A stretch of DNA of 64,000 nucleotides from Halopolyspora algeriensis (GCF_003337235.1 NZ_QPJC01000006.1:181699-245698), one strand, 5' to 3'; shown: positions 53,439 through 62,702, counted from the first letter of the stretch. Made by a program: numbers and translations. Notes: a model not told the origin generated them from the letters alone.

Positions 53439-53891
53439 TTACGGCCCGATCTTGGTGCAGGGGCGGGCACGAAGCTTTTCGACGTAGTCGGCCGGTGCTC
53501 CGGCAGCTTCGGCGGCATCGGCGACCACGCCGAGATAGCGTGCCGACGGTAGCCCACCCTCGTAGGCGTCGAGGACGTACATCCAGGTCAGGACCGGCCC
53601 GTCGAGAGTGTGCACCCGCAGGCGCAGCTTCTTGTGCATCCCGAACTCGCAGCCCTCCCAGCTGTCGAGCCGGCGCTCGTCCTCCGAGTTGACGTCGTAG
53701 AGCACGGTGAACACCTCGGAGCCGGCATGCTCGACGATCGTGGCGAGCGCACCTTCCCAGCCGTAGTCCTCACCGCCGAAGGTCAACCGCCAGTCCATGA
53801 GCCAGCCCGTTCCCGCGATCGGGGAGTGCGGGGCTCGCTCCATCATCTGGGCCGGATCCATGTTGGATCCGTAGGCGGCATAAAGCGGCAC
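53439..53891 (-). CDS. Gamma-glutamylcyclotransferase-like protein (Rv3304 family)
   Basis: This protein of about 150 aa has the GGCT/AIG2 fold. The YGSN motif in YAAYGSNMDPAQM binds the glutamyl part, and GEDYGWEGALATIVE and YDVNSEDERRLDSWEG supply the candidate catalytic acid. GLPSARYLGVVADAAEAAG is a C-terminal signature shared with mycobacterial Rv3304. GTG 53891 (VPLYAAYGSN) was chosen by that homology, with GTG 53897 as an alternative. It lies between the amidohydrolases and lpdA, as in M. tuberculosis, and is divergent from lpdA. The substrate is unproven. Confidence 0.82.
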   Translation of the reverse strand: MPLYAAYGSNMDPAQMMERAPHSPIAGTGWLMDWRLTFGGEDYGWEGALATIVEHAGSEVFTVLYDVNSEDERRLDSWEGCEFGMHKKLRLRVHTLDGPVLTWMYVLDAYEGGLPSARYLGVVADAAEAAGAPADYVEKLRARPCTKIGP

Positions 53892-54051
53892 GCGCACAGG
53901 ATAACGACCATGGAGAGATTTGTCGGTGCGGACCGGGCCGGGTGTGCAACGAGGATCACTCGATCCGGCAGCACCGGTCGGACACGGCTCCTTCGTTGCG
54001 GCGTACGGTTGAGCCGTTGCCCAAAAGGCTCGCTTGAAGGAGGACAGCGAA

Positions 54052-55455
54052 GTGACCCGCATCGTCATCATGGGAGGTGGGCCTGCAGGGTACGAGGCGG
54101 CCCTCGTCGCAGCGCAGAACGGGGCGGACGTCACGCTTGTCGAGTCGGAGGGCCTGGGCGGAGCGTGCGTGCTCCACGACTGCGTGCCCTCGAAGACGTT
54201 CATCGCCTCCGCGGGTGCACGCGCTTCCTTCCGCAACGCGCAGGAGCTCGGGGTCCGTGCCGACGACGGTGATGTCGGTGTCGACAGTTCCGTTGTGCAC
54301 GGCAGGGTCAAGGGGCTGGCGCTGGCCCAGTCGGCCGATATCCGCTCCCGCGTGCATCGGGCCGGGGTGCGGATCCTCGGTGGTTGGGCTCGATTTGCCG
54401 ATACCGCACAGGGGCTGGCCCAGCACGCGATTCGAGTGGAACTCGCCGAAGGGGGCCACGAGGACCTGGTCGCCGACGAAGTGCTGATCTCCACCGGTGC
54501 GACACCGCGTATCCTGCCCGGTGCCGAACCCGATGGCGAGCGAGTCCTGACCTGGCGGCAGCTCTACGAGTTGCCGGAACTTCCCGAGCACCTGGCCGTG
54601 ATCGGCTCGGGTGTGACCGGTGTCGAGTTCGCCTCGGCGTACGCCCAGATGGGCGCGAAGGTGACGCTGGTCTCCAGCCGCGACCGGGTGCTTCCCCACG
54701 AGGACGCCGACGCGGCAGCCGTGCTGGAGGAAGTCTTCGCCGAACGCAATACCGAGGTCGTCAAGCACGCCAGGGCCGAGCGGGTGGAACACACCGACTC
54801 CGGGGTGGTGATCCACGTTGCCGATGGCAGGCGGATCGAGGCCAGCCATGCGCTGATGACCGTCGGTTCGGTACCGAACACCTCCGACATCGGCCTGGAA
54901 CGGGTCGGTATCGAGCCGGGACGCGGTGGCTACATCCCGGTGGACCGGGTCTCCCGTACGAATGTTCCCGGCGTGTACGCGGCCGGGGACTGCACCGGCG
55001 TGCTGCCGCTGGCCTCGGTGGCCGCGATGCAGGGACGCATCGCGATGTGGCACGCCCTCGGGGAAGGGGTTACCCCGATCAAAATGAAGACGGTGGCGGC
55101 GAACGTCTTCACGCACCCGGAGATCGCCACGGTCGGTATCAGCCAGCAGTCGATCGAGTCGGGAGAGGTACCCGCCCGGACCGTGATGCTGCCGCTGTCC
55201 GGGAACCCCCGCGCCAAGATGGAGGGCGTGCGCCGGGGATTCCTCAAGGTGTTCTGCCGCCCGGCGACCGGTGTCGTCGTCGGTGGTGTGGTGGTCGCAC
55301 CGAATGCCAGCGAATTGATCCTGCCGCTGGCGCTGTCGGTGCAGAACCAGGTCACCGTGGAGGATCTGGCGAACACCTTCTCGGTGTACCCGGCCCTGTC
55401 CGGGTCGTTGACCGAGGCCGGGCGCCAGCTCATGCGCCACGACGACCTCGACTGA
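54052..55455 (+). CDS. lpdA: NAD(P)H quinone reductase LpdA
   Basis: This 467-aa pyridine nucleotide-disulphide oxidoreductase has FAD motif IVIMGGGPAGYEAALVA, NAD(P) motif VIGSGVTGVEFASAYAQM and FAD motif PGVYAAGDCTG. The redox pair position reads GGACVLHDCVPSK, so both cysteines are present. The C-terminal His-Glu dyad of true lipoamide dehydrogenases is missing: the region reads FSVYPALSGSLTEA. The mycobacterial LpdA is reported to be a quinone reductase rather than a lipoamide dehydrogenase. GTG 54052 follows AAGGAGGA. It sits in the conserved lpdA-Rv3304-amidohydrolase-glpD neighbourhood. Confidence 0.88.
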   Translation: MTRIVIMGGGPAGYEAALVAAQNGADVTLVESEGLGGACVLHDCVPSKTFIASAGARASFRNAQELGVRADDGDVGVDSSVVHGRVKGLALAQSADIRSRVHRAGVRILGGWARFADTAQGLAQHAIRVELAEGGHEDLVADEVLISTGATPRILPGAEPDGERVLTWRQLYELPELPEHLAVIGSGVTGVEFASAYAQMGAKVTLVSSRDRVLPHEDADAAAVLEEVFAERNTEVVKHARAERVEHTDSGVVIHVADGRRIEASHALMTVGSVPNTSDIGLERVGIEPGRGGYIPVDRVSRTNVPGVYAAGDCTGVLPLASVAAMQGRIAMWHALGEGVTPIKMKTVAANVFTHPEIATVGISQQSIESGEVPARTVMLPLSGNPRAKMEGVRRGFLKVFCRPATGVVVGGVVVAPNASELILPLALSVQNQVTVEDLANTFSVYPALSGSLTEAGRQLMRHDDLD

Positions 55456-55503
55456 CGCGCGAGCAGCCCGGAGACGCAGGACACTGGTGGCGAGGTGATC
55501 TCC

Positions 55504-55917
55504 ATGTCCGACGGTTCGGGGCGGCCCGAACTCCCCGTCCTGGTGTATGACGGCGACTGCGGTTTCTGTACGGGCAGTGCCCGGCTCGTGGAGCGCTTGC
55601 CCGTGCGGGTACGGCTTGCGCCGTGGCAGGAGGAGGACCTGACCGCTCTGCGCACCACCGAGGAGCGAGCGCGGCACGAGGTGCTCTGGGTCGACTCGGC
55701 AGGGCACGTGTTCGGCGGCGGGATGGCCGTGGCGGAGCTGCTGAAGCACTGCCGCGGACCGTGGAAGGTGCTCGGAAGAGTGCTTGCCGCACCCGGGATT
55801 CGTACGGTCGTCGATGGGGTGTACCGCCGGGTTTCGGCGAATCGTCAGCACCTGTCCTTCGCCACTCCGGCATGTCGCCTTCCCGAGAATCAGCGCCCCG
55901 GGGCCCGACGCGGCTGA
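55504..55917 (+). CDS. DCC-family thiol-disulphide oxidoreductase (DUF393)
   Basis: This 137-aa protein has the DCC motif VLVYDGDCGFCTGSARLV, with a CxxC-like pair at the end of a first strand. It continues with VLWVDSAGHVFGGGMAVAEL. The C-terminal helices are VLGRVLAAPGIRTVVDGVYR and VSANRQHLS. Such proteins are predicted thioredoxin-like oxidoreductases. The frame opens 9 bp upstream of ATG 55504, and GAGGTGATC precedes the ATG. It follows lpdA by 48 bp in the same direction, so coexpression is likely. Confidence 0.88.
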   Translation: MSDGSGRPELPVLVYDGDCGFCTGSARLVERLPVRVRLAPWQEEDLTALRTTEERARHEVLWVDSAGHVFGGGMAVAELLKHCRGPWKVLGRVLAAPGIRTVVDGVYRRVSANRQHLSFATPACRLPENQRPGARRG

Positions 55918-56316
55918 GCTCCACGACCCGTGTCGCCGTGCTCGACCCGGCGGTGGTTCACGTTCCCGGTGCTAAGGGGGTCCGCGGATTGGTTTGCGTA
56001 GGGGTGCGGGTGGCGGAACCTCCGGCTGCGCCTCGCTGCGGGAGTCCCGACATCAGGTAGTCACTACATCACGTCGGGACTGTCCTCGCGAGGCTGTGCG
56101 GCGAGAACCCGCGGCGGTGTCGGCTGCATACGTGACAAGGAAGCGGCTGACGCCGCTTGCCGAAATGACCGCACACAGCCGGTCAGCCGGCCTCAATCCG
56201 TGCGGCCACTAAGACCACCGCACAACCGGCATCTCTCCTTCTCCTCGGCTACGCTCGCGATACCGGTAGCCGATCCGGTGATGCCTTCCCGTGCAGGCCG
56301 GGAGTAAGGAGGATCG
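55918..56316. other. 399-bp intergenic region with dispersed repeat and hairpin
   Basis: No gene is seen between the DCC protein and glpF1. The gap holds copy 2 of the 37-bp dispersed repeat (56004-56040). Immediately after it is a nearly symmetric stretch (about 56043-56081) bounded by AGTCCCGAC and its complement. A potential ribosome-binding site precedes glpF1. The rest is featureless. Confidence 0.5.
56004..56040 (+). repeat. 37-bp dispersed repeat, copy 2
   Basis: This is the exact reverse complement of 15832-15868, 40 kb away. Weaker similarity continues to 56053. It is followed by a hairpin with 9-bp arms (AGTCCCGAC and its complement). Both copies are intergenic. Confidence 0.75.
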
Positions 56317-57204
56317 ATGGCTACGACCGAAGCTCCTTCCCGTTCCCACTGGCGTTTCCGGCGCGGGCTCGGGGGCGAGGTACTCGCGGAGATATTGGGA
56401 ACGTTCACCCTGGTTCTGCTCGGCTGTGGTTCGGTCGCCGTCGCGGTCGCCGCCCTGCCGGAGTCCGGGCGGCAGGCAGCGGAATTCGGACCCGCGAACT
56501 GGCTGATCATCATATGGGGCTGGGGTTTCGGTGTCGTGTTCGGTGTTTATGTCGCGGGTGGAATCAGTGGCGCGCACATCAATCCGGCGGTCACGCTCGC
56601 GTTCGCGCTGCGGCGGGCCTTTCCGTGGTACAAAGTCGTGCCCTACTGGCTGGCCCAGGTCGTCGGAGCCTTCCTCGCCGCGGCAGTGGTGTATGCGGTC
56701 TACGCTCCGGCCATCAACGCGTTCAACCGGACATCCGGTGTCGTGCGGTCGGAGTCCTTGGACACCTTCGCCATCTTCGCCACCTTTCCCGCCGACTACT
56801 TCGGCGGATCGTGGTGGGGGCCGCTGCTGGATCAGATCGTCGGCACCGCGATCCTCGTCGGCCTCATCTTCGCCCTGATCGACAGCCGCAACATGGCACC
56901 CGGTTCCAATATCGGGCCTTTCTTGATCGGCATGGTCGTCACCGTGATCGGTCTGACGTTCGGCCCCAATGCCGGGTATGCGATCAATCCCGCTCGTGAC
57001 TTCGGGCCCCGACTGTGGACCTACCTCGCAGGCTGGGGTGATCTGGCCTTTCCCGGAAGTCACGAATGGTTCGACTTCTACTTCTGGATTCCCATCGTGG
57101 GCCCGCTCATCGGTGCCGTGGTCGGTGCCGTGGTCTACGACCTGTTCATCGGCCAGGTGTTGACGGATCGTCCCGAATCCGAGGAGGGGCGGGTTCCGGA
57201 GTAG
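56317..57204 (+). CDS. glpF: Glycerol facilitator / aquaglyceroporin 1
   Basis: This MIP-family channel has 295 aa and six helices. Both half-helix NPA motifs are present: [12 protein letters not shown] and AINPARDFGPRLW. The Asp after the second motif (NPARD) indicates a glycerol-type facilitator. The long loops and the C-terminal tail (SEEGRVPE) are ordinary. ATG 56317 follows AAGGAGG. It is convergent with glpK, and a second channel gene glpF2 is on the other side of glpK. Its own promoter must lie in the upstream gap. Confidence 0.93.
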   Translation: MATTEAPSRSHWRFRRGLGGEVLAEILGTFTLVLLGCGSVAVAVAALPESGRQAAEFGPANWLIIIWGWGFGVVFGVYVAGGISGAHINPAVTLAFALRRAFPWYKVVPYWLAQVVGAFLAAAVVYAVYAPAINAFNRTSGVVRSESLDTFAIFATFPADYFGGSWWGPLLDQIVGTAILVGLIFALIDSRNMAPGSNIGPFLIGMVVTVIGLTFGPNAGYAINPARDFGPRLWTYLAGWGDLAFPGSHEWFDFYFWIPIVGPLIGAVVGAVVYDLFIGQVLTDRPESEEGRVPE

Positions 57205-57221
57205 GGATACTCCGGAACCCG
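57190..57221. terminator. Hairpin spanning the glpF stop codon
   Basis: CGGGTTCCGGAGTA, a GGGA loop and the exact complement form a 14-bp stem. The glpF TAG stop (57202-57204) lies at the tip. It sits between the convergent glpF and glpK genes and probably terminates transcription in both directions. Confidence 0.65.
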
Positions 57222-57291
57222 ACGTGCAGCCTGGTGCGGGGGAGTCGCTCCACGCGGCCGAATGACCGGGCTCCCGCGGGGCACACCGACG

Positions 57292-58797
57292 TCATTCGAC
57301 CCAGTCAAAGGTCTTGGTGACGGCTTTTTGCCAGTTGTGGAACTCCTGCTCCCGGCGCTCGGAGGGCATGGCGGGGTCCCACTGCTTGTCCTTGGCCCAG
57401 TTCTTGCGGATGTCGTCCTCGCTCGACCAGAAGCCCACTGCCAACCCGGCCGCGTAGGCCGCGCCCAACGCGGTGGTCTCGTTGACTTTCGGGCGGATGA
57501 CCGGGACACCCAGGATGTCGGCCTGGAACTGCATGAGCAGGTCGTTGACGACCATGCCGCCGTCGACCTTCAGCGCCTTCAGTTCCACCCCGGAGTCGGC
57601 TTTCATCGCCTCGCTGACCTCTCGGGTCTGAAAGCCTGTCGCCTCCAGAACCGCGCGGGCAAGGTGCCCCCGGTTGACGAAGCGGGTGAGTCCGACGATC
57701 GCGCCGCGTGCGTCGGAGCGCCAGTGCGGTGCGAACAACCCGGAGAAGGCGGGCACGATGTAGGCGCCGCCGTTGTCCTCCACCGAGGACGCCAGCTGTT
57801 CGATCTCCGGTGCGGTGCCGATCATTCCGAGGTTGTCCCGCAGCCACTGCACCAGGGATCCGGTGACCGCGATGGAGCCCTCCAGGCAGTAGACGGTCTC
57901 GCGCTCGCCGATCTTGTAACCCACGGTGGTGAGCAGGCCGTTCTCGCTGAGCACCGGTTCCGTTCCGGTGTTGAGCAGCAGGAAGTTGCCCGTGCCGTAG
58001 GTGTTCTTGGCCTCGCCCGGTGCCAGGCACGCCTGCCCGAAGGTCGCCGCCTGCTGGTCACCGAGAATGCCCGCGATCGGCAGCCCGCCGAACACCCCTC
58101 GCTCGCGGAAGTATCCGTAGACCTCCGAGGACGAGCGGATCTCCGGCAGCATCGACATCGGGATACCGATCTCGGCACAGATATCGGGGTCCCACTCCAG
58201 CGTCCGCAGGTTCATCAGCAGGGTGCGGGAGGCATTGGTGGGGTCGGTGATGTGCAGGCCACCCTCGGTTCCCCCCGTGGAGTTCCACAGCACCCAGGTG
58301 TCCATGTTGCCGAACAGCAGTTCCCCGTTTTCGGCGCGTTCCCGGACTCCGTCCACGTTGTCGAGAATCCAGCGGATCTTGGTGGCGGAGAAGTAGGGCG
58401 ACAGCGTCAGACCCGTCTTCTCGTGATAGCGGTTCTTGCCCCCGCCCAGCGCGGCGAGCTCGTCGACGATCGTGCTGGTCCGGACGTCCTGCCACACGAT
58501 CGCGTTGTAAACCGGCCTGCCGGTGGCCTTCTCCCAGACCACGGTGGTTTCCCGCTGGTTGGTGATGCCGACCGCCGCGATCTCGGACAGCGTCAGGTCC
58601 GCCTTGGCCAGGGCGCCGCCACAGACTTGGCGAGTGTTGGTCCACACCTCCTCCGGGTCGTGTTCGACCCACCCCGCCTTGGGCATGACCTGCCGGTGTT
58701 CGAGCTGGTCGACGGCGACGACCTGCCCGGAGTGGTTGAAGATCATGCAGCGAGTCGAGGTGGTGCCCTGGTCGATGGCGGCTACGTAGGAGGCCAT
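57292..58797 (-). CDS. glpK: Glycerol kinase
   Basis: GlpK phosphorylates glycerol to glycerol-3-phosphate. This 501-aa FGGY kinase has [39 protein letters not shown], and [31 protein letters not shown] is the ATPase C-terminal region. ATG 58797 was preferred over GTG 58803 because AGGAAGG lies 8 nt before the ATG. It follows glpF2 by 82 bp on the same strand, forming a glpF2-glpK operon divergent from the regulator gene. Confidence 0.96.
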   Translation of the reverse strand: MASYVAAIDQGTTSTRCMIFNHSGQVVAVDQLEHRQVMPKAGWVEHDPEEVWTNTRQVCGGALAKADLTLSEIAAVGITNQRETTVVWEKATGRPVYNAIVWQDVRTSTIVDELAALGGGKNRYHEKTGLTLSPYFSATKIRWILDNVDGVRERAENGELLFGNMDTWVLWNSTGGTEGGLHITDPTNASRTLLMNLRTLEWDPDICAEIGIPMSMLPEIRSSSEVYGYFRERGVFGGLPIAGILGDQQAATFGQACLAPGEAKNTYGTGNFLLLNTGTEPVLSENGLLTTVGYKIGERETVYCLEGSIAVTGSLVQWLRDNLGMIGTAPEIEQLASSVEDNGGAYIVPAFSGLFAPHWRSDARGAIVGLTRFVNRGHLARAVLEATGFQTREVSEAMKADSGVELKALKVDGGMVVNDLLMQFQADILGVPVIRPKVNETTALGAAYAAGLAVGFWSSEDDIRKNWAKDKQWDPAMPSERREQEFHNWQKAVTKTFDWVE

Positions 58798-58879
58798 GTC
58801 CACTACCTTCCTGCTCGGAGGGGTTCGTTGCCGAAAGCGGTGGCTCTCGACGGTGTGCTGACTCGAGGATGCTCGTTTC

Positions 58880-59623
58880 TCAGGCGACGGGCAGTATCAG
58901 CGCCAGTGCTCCGGCGAGCACGCCGCCGAGAACCGGCCCCAGGATCGGTACCCAGGAGTACGCCCAGTCCGCCGATCCCTTCCCCTTGATCGGCAGCACC
59001 GCGTAGGCGATTCGCGGTCCGAGGTCGCGGGCCGGGTTGATCGCGTAGCCGGTGGGGCCGCCGAGCGAGGTGCCGATCACGATGACGACGAACGCGACCG
59101 CGGCATAACCCAGTGCCGCGTTGCCGAACTCCGGGATGCCCTGCGGGCCTCGCTCCGCACCGGGGCTGAGAATGATCCAGAGCACCAGGATGAAAGTACC
59201 GATGATCTCGGTGACCAGATTCCACGGCGCGTGGCGCACGGTCGGGGCGGTGCAGAAGATGCCCCGCGTGTTGGCGGGATCGTCGTGCGTGTCGAACTGC
59301 AGCTTGTAGGCCGCCCAGCACAGCACGGCTCCGAGGGTCGCTCCGGTGAGCTCGCCCAGCAGGTAGATCGGTACCTGGCTCCACGTGACCTGTCCGTGTA
59401 CGGCGAGCCCGAACGTGACGGCGGGATTGATGTGGGCTCCGGAGGGGGCCGCGATGCTGGCGCCGGCGAAGACGGCGAAGCCCCAGCCGAAGGTGACCAA
59501 CAGCCATCCGCCGTTGTGTCCGAGAGTGTTCCGCAAAGTCACGTTCGCCACCACGCCGCAGCCGAGCAGAGTCAGTGTGGCGGTGCCCATGAGCTCCCAG
59601 AGGAAGATCTCACCAGCGCTCAT
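58880..59623 (-). CDS. glpF: Glycerol facilitator / aquaglyceroporin 2
   Basis: This second MIP channel has 247 aa and six helices. The NPA motifs are [14 protein letters not shown] and [15 protein letters not shown], again with the glycerol-type Asp. It is shorter and clearly divergent from the 56317 gene, not a recent duplicate. ATG 59623 was chosen because the first helix and AAGGAG ribosome-binding site are there; the frame is open upstream. As first gene of the glpF2-glpK operon it is the primary partner of glycerol kinase. Confidence 0.93.
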   Translation of the reverse strand: MSAGEIFLWELMGTATLTLLGCGVVANVTLRNTLGHNGGWLLVTFGWGFAVFAGASIAAPSGAHINPAVTFGLAVHGQVTWSQVPIYLLGELTGATLGAVLCWAAYKLQFDTHDDPANTRGIFCTAPTVRHAPWNLVTEIIGTFILVLWIILSPGAERGPQGIPEFGNAALGYAAVAFVVIVIGTSLGGPTGYAINPARDLGPRIAYAVLPIKGKGSADWAYSWVPILGPVLGGVLAGALALILPVA

Positions 59624-59819
59624 CTCGCAGGTTCTCCTTGTTCTTCTTGGGACCGGTCCGAAAGTCGCCGCCTCCGGCTCGGAGTGATCGGCACGGTACT
59701 GGGCCCGGCATCCCCTGTCCACGGTGTCGCTGCTTGCCTTCTCCACGGGGATCCGCGTGTTCGCGCCCCCTCGTGGCGGTGTGCCGATGTTCTCGGGACG
59801 GAGCAGCACGAAGGCTGGA

Positions 59820-59836
59820 TCACATTAACCATGTGA
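59820..59836. promoter_or_regulatory. Candidate operator TCACAT-N5-ATGTGA
   Basis: A perfect 6+6 inverted repeat lies in the 393-bp gap between the divergent glpF2-glpK operon and the DeoR regulator, in a locally AT-rich segment (59815-59890) that also contains TATGAT. It fits an autoregulated glycerol repressor site, though the actual DNA-binding partner is not shown. Confidence 0.5.
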
Positions 59837-60016
59837 AAAAGAACGTTGCAATACCTCCTGTATGATGTTTTTATCGTAATAGGGGTTTGCTCGAAGGGAG
59901 GCGTGAGAGAGCTTCCGGAGGTGTGCCGGATCCACCGGAAGCGGAGCACGGAGCCGACCAGCGATGATGGAAGATGGGAGTCACCGGTGGAAGATGGTGA
60001 TGCGGGGGGATCGACG

Positions 60017-60808
60017 ATGGCGACGACGCCGAGCAGGCGCCCGTCCGCACGGCAGCAGGATCGGCGGCGCAGGATCACCGAGCTGATCATGGCCGAAGGC
60101 AGCCTGCGTATCGAGGACCTCGTCACCACCGTCGGCACCAGCGCCATGACCGTCTACCGCGACCTCGCCGATCTGGAGTCGCAGGGGCTGGTGCACCGCA
60201 ATCGCGGGTATGTTTCCGCGGCCTCGTCCCTGCTGTACGAGGCCGCCTCCGAGTACCGCATGCAGCAGAACGAGGCCGAAAAACGGCAGCTCGCCCGCGC
60301 GGCCGCCGAGCTGGTCGAGCCGGGACAGGCACTGATGCTCGACGACTCGACGACCGGGGTGCACTTGGCTCGGCTGTTACCGGAACGGGTACCGCTGACC
60401 GTGGTGACCAACCACCGGGGCGTGTTCGGCGAGCTGGCCGGTCACCAGGGTGTGCACCTGATCTGTGTCGGCGGTGACTACCTCCCGTGGGCGGACGCTT
60501 TCGCGGGAGGCATGGCCCTCGATGCGCTCCGCGGGATGCGGGTCGATCTGGCGGTCATGTCGGTGTCCGCGGTGACCGAGGGTGTGTGCTTCTACCCGCA
60601 GCAGGAGATGGTGCAGCTCAAGAAGGCCATGCTGGCTTCGGCCAGTCGCCGCGTGCTCTACGTCGATCACACCAAGTTCCACAGACGTGCCCTTCATGCG
60701 GTGGCACCTGCCGAGGAATTCGACATCGTCATCGTGGACGAGCAGACCCCGCCGTCCGAAATCGAGGTGTTGCGCCGGCGCGGGGCGACCGTCCGGCAGG
60801 CGGGGTGA
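60017..60808 (+). CDS. DeoR-family regulator, probable glycerol regulon repressor
   Basis: This 263-aa DeoR/GlpR-type repressor has HTH segments RRRRITELIMAEGSLRIEDLV and TSAMTVYRDLADLESQGLVH. The effector domain contains LMLDDSTTGVHLARLLPE, VTNHRGV and YVDHTKFHRRALHAV. The first is a variant of the usual GTT motif of sugar-phosphate binding DeoR domains. ATG 60017 follows GGGGGG at 7 nt. The frame is open from 59846, but the first 57 residues show no homology. Between glpFK and glpD it is the likely regulator, with glycerol-3-phosphate as a plausible effector. Confidence 0.85.
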   Translation: MATTPSRRPSARQQDRRRRITELIMAEGSLRIEDLVTTVGTSAMTVYRDLADLESQGLVHRNRGYVSAASSLLYEAASEYRMQQNEAEKRQLARAAAELVEPGQALMLDDSTTGVHLARLLPERVPLTVVTNHRGVFGELAGHQGVHLICVGGDYLPWADAFAGGMALDALRGMRVDLAVMSVSAVTEGVCFYPQQEMVQLKKAMLASASRRVLYVDHTKFHRRALHAVAPAEEFDIVIVDEQTPPSEIEVLRRRGATVRQAG

Positions 60809-60962
60809 GTTCCCGCCGAGTGTGCGGCCGTGCTCACCGACCACCGGTGAAGCCGGTTCGAAACACGCGCTCAGCGGCTGCGTCGGGCATCATGACCACC
60901 GGGGATGCACGGGCGCGCGAGCCTGTGTCGGCGGTGGGGAGACAGTAGTGAGGAGGACGCCA

Positions 60963-62702
60963 GTGTCCAGGGACGAATCCGAAACAGCCCGGCTGGAGGG
61001 CCGGCTCGGCCCCACCGACCGCGCGGAGAACTGGCGGCGGCTGGGTTCCGAGGAATTCGACGTCGTCGTGATCGGCGGCGGCGTGACCGGTGCGGGAGCC
61101 GCGCTGGATGCGGCCACGCGTGGCCTGCGGGTCGCGCTCGTGGAGGCCAGGGATCTGGCTGCGGGAACCTCCAGCCGCTCCAGCAAGCTGTTCCACGGTG
61201 GGTTGCGCTATCTCGAACAGCTCGAGTTCTCCCTGGTTCGGGAGGCGCTGCACGAGCGTGAGCTGATGCTGACCCGGCTGGCCCCGCACCTGGTGAAACC
61301 GGTCAGCTTTCTCTACCCCCTGACGCATCGCGTGTGGGAGCGGCCGTACACCGCGGCCGGCCTGCTGCTCTACGACACCATGGGAGGTTCCCGCTCGGTC
61401 CCCGGGCAGAGACACCTGACGCGTGCGGGTGTGCAGCGCATGGTGCCCGCGCTCAAGCGCAACGCGTCGGTCGGCGGCATTCGCTACTACGATGCCCTGG
61501 CCGACGATGCGCGGCACACGATGACGGTGGCGCGCACGGCCGTGCGCTACGGCGCGGTCGTGCGCACGTCGACGCAGGTGGTCGGGTTCCTGCGCGAGGC
61601 CGACCGGGTCGCCGGTGTCCGGTTGCGCGACGCCGAGAGCGGGGACGAGACCGAGGTCCGTGCGCAGGCGGTCATCAATGCGACCGGGGTGTGGACCGAC
61701 GAGCTCCAGCGATTGTCCGGCAGTCGTGGCCGTTTTCGTGTGCGGGCCAGCAAGGGAGTGCACATCGTCGTACCCCGTGACCGCATCGTCTCCGAGTCGG
61801 GGTTGATCCTGCGCACCGAGAAGTCCGTGCTGTTCGTGATCCCGTGGGGCAATCACTGGATCCTCGGGACCACCGATACCGACTGGTACCTGGATCTCGC
61901 ACACCCTGCCGCGACCAAAGGCGACATCGACTACATCCTCGATCACGTCAACTCGGTACTGGCCACGCCGCTGACCAACGACGACATCGAAGGTGTTTAC
62001 GCCGGCCTGCGCCCCCTGCTGGCAGGGGAGAGCGACGAGAGTTCGAAGCTCTCCCGGGAGCACGCCGTGGCGCGCGTCGCCCCCGGGCTGGTCGCCATCG
62101 CAGGGGGCAAGTACACGACCTATCGTGTCATGGCCGCCGATGCGGTCGACGCGATCGCCGGTGACGTCTCCGGGCGGATCGCGTCGTCGATCACCGACAA
62201 GGTGCCCCTGCTCGGTGCCGACGGCTACCATGCGCTGGTCAACCAGGCCGACCAGCTCGCTTCTCGACACGGCCTGCACCCGTACCGGGTCCGGCATCTG
62301 CTGGACCGTTACGGCTCGCTGATCCACGATGTTCTCGGCGTCGCCGATGAGCACTCCGACCTGCTCAAACCGCTGCACGAGGCGCCGAACTACCTCCAGG
62401 TCGAGGTGGTGTACGCCGTCATCCGCGAGGGAGCCCTGCACCTGGAGGACGTGCTCACGCGGCGCACCCGGATCTCGATCGAGTATCCACATCGCGGTGT
62501 CGGCTGCGCCGAGGAGGTGGCCCGGCTGATGGCCGATCACCTGGGATGGGACGAGCAGCGGATCGCGCGGGAGATCGAGGTCTACACCGCACGTGTCGAG
62601 GCGGAACGGGATGCGCAGACCCAGCCCGACGACGAAGCGGCCGACGCGAAGCGCTCCGCTGCCCCGGAGGTGCGCGAAGATCTCACCGACCCCGTGAGCT
62701 GA
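60963..62702 (+). CDS. glpD: Glycerol-3-phosphate dehydrogenase (FAD, aerobic)
   Basis: GlpD oxidises glycerol-3-phosphate to dihydroxyacetone phosphate, delivering electrons to the quinone pool. The 579-aa protein has the FAD motif VVVIGGGVTGAGAALDAATR, substrate residues in TSSRSSKLFHGGLRYLE and VFVIPWGNHWILGTTDTDWY (core IPWGNHWILGTTD), and the helical C-terminal domain common in actinobacterial GlpD2. GTG 60963 was chosen because GAGGAGG lies 6 nt upstream. The frame extends far upstream. It completes the catabolic route glpF-glpK-glpD and lies downstream of its probable regulator. Confidence 0.95.
   Translation: MSRDESETARLEGRLGPTDRAENWRRLGSEEFDVVVIGGGVTGAGAALDAATRGLRVALVEARDLAAGTSSRSSKLFHGGLRYLEQLEFSLVREALHERELMLTRLAPHLVKPVSFLYPLTHRVWERPYTAAGLLLYDTMGGSRSVPGQRHLTRAGVQRMVPALKRNASVGGIRYYDALADDARHTMTVARTAVRYGAVVRTSTQVVGFLREADRVAGVRLRDAESGDETEVRAQAVINATGVWTDELQRLSGSRGRFRVRASKGVHIVVPRDRIVSESGLILRTEKSVLFVIPWGNHWILGTTDTDWYLDLAHPAATKGDIDYILDHVNSVLATPLTNDDIEGVYAGLRPLLAGESDESSKLSREHAVARVAPGLVAIAGGKYTTYRVMAADAVDAIAGDVSGRIASSITDKVPLLGADGYHALVNQADQLASRHGLHPYRVRHLLDRYGSLIHDVLGVADEHSDLLKPLHEAPNYLQVEVVYAVIREGALHLEDVLTRRTRISIEYPHRGVGCAEEVARLMADHLGWDEQRIAREIEVYTARVEAERDAQTQPDDEAADAKRSAAPEVREDLTDPVS

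Noticed and set aside
59844..59866. A sigma-70-type promoter with TTGCAA and TATGAT
   Set aside because: The spacing between the two hexamers is only 9 nt, too short for a -35/-10 pair.
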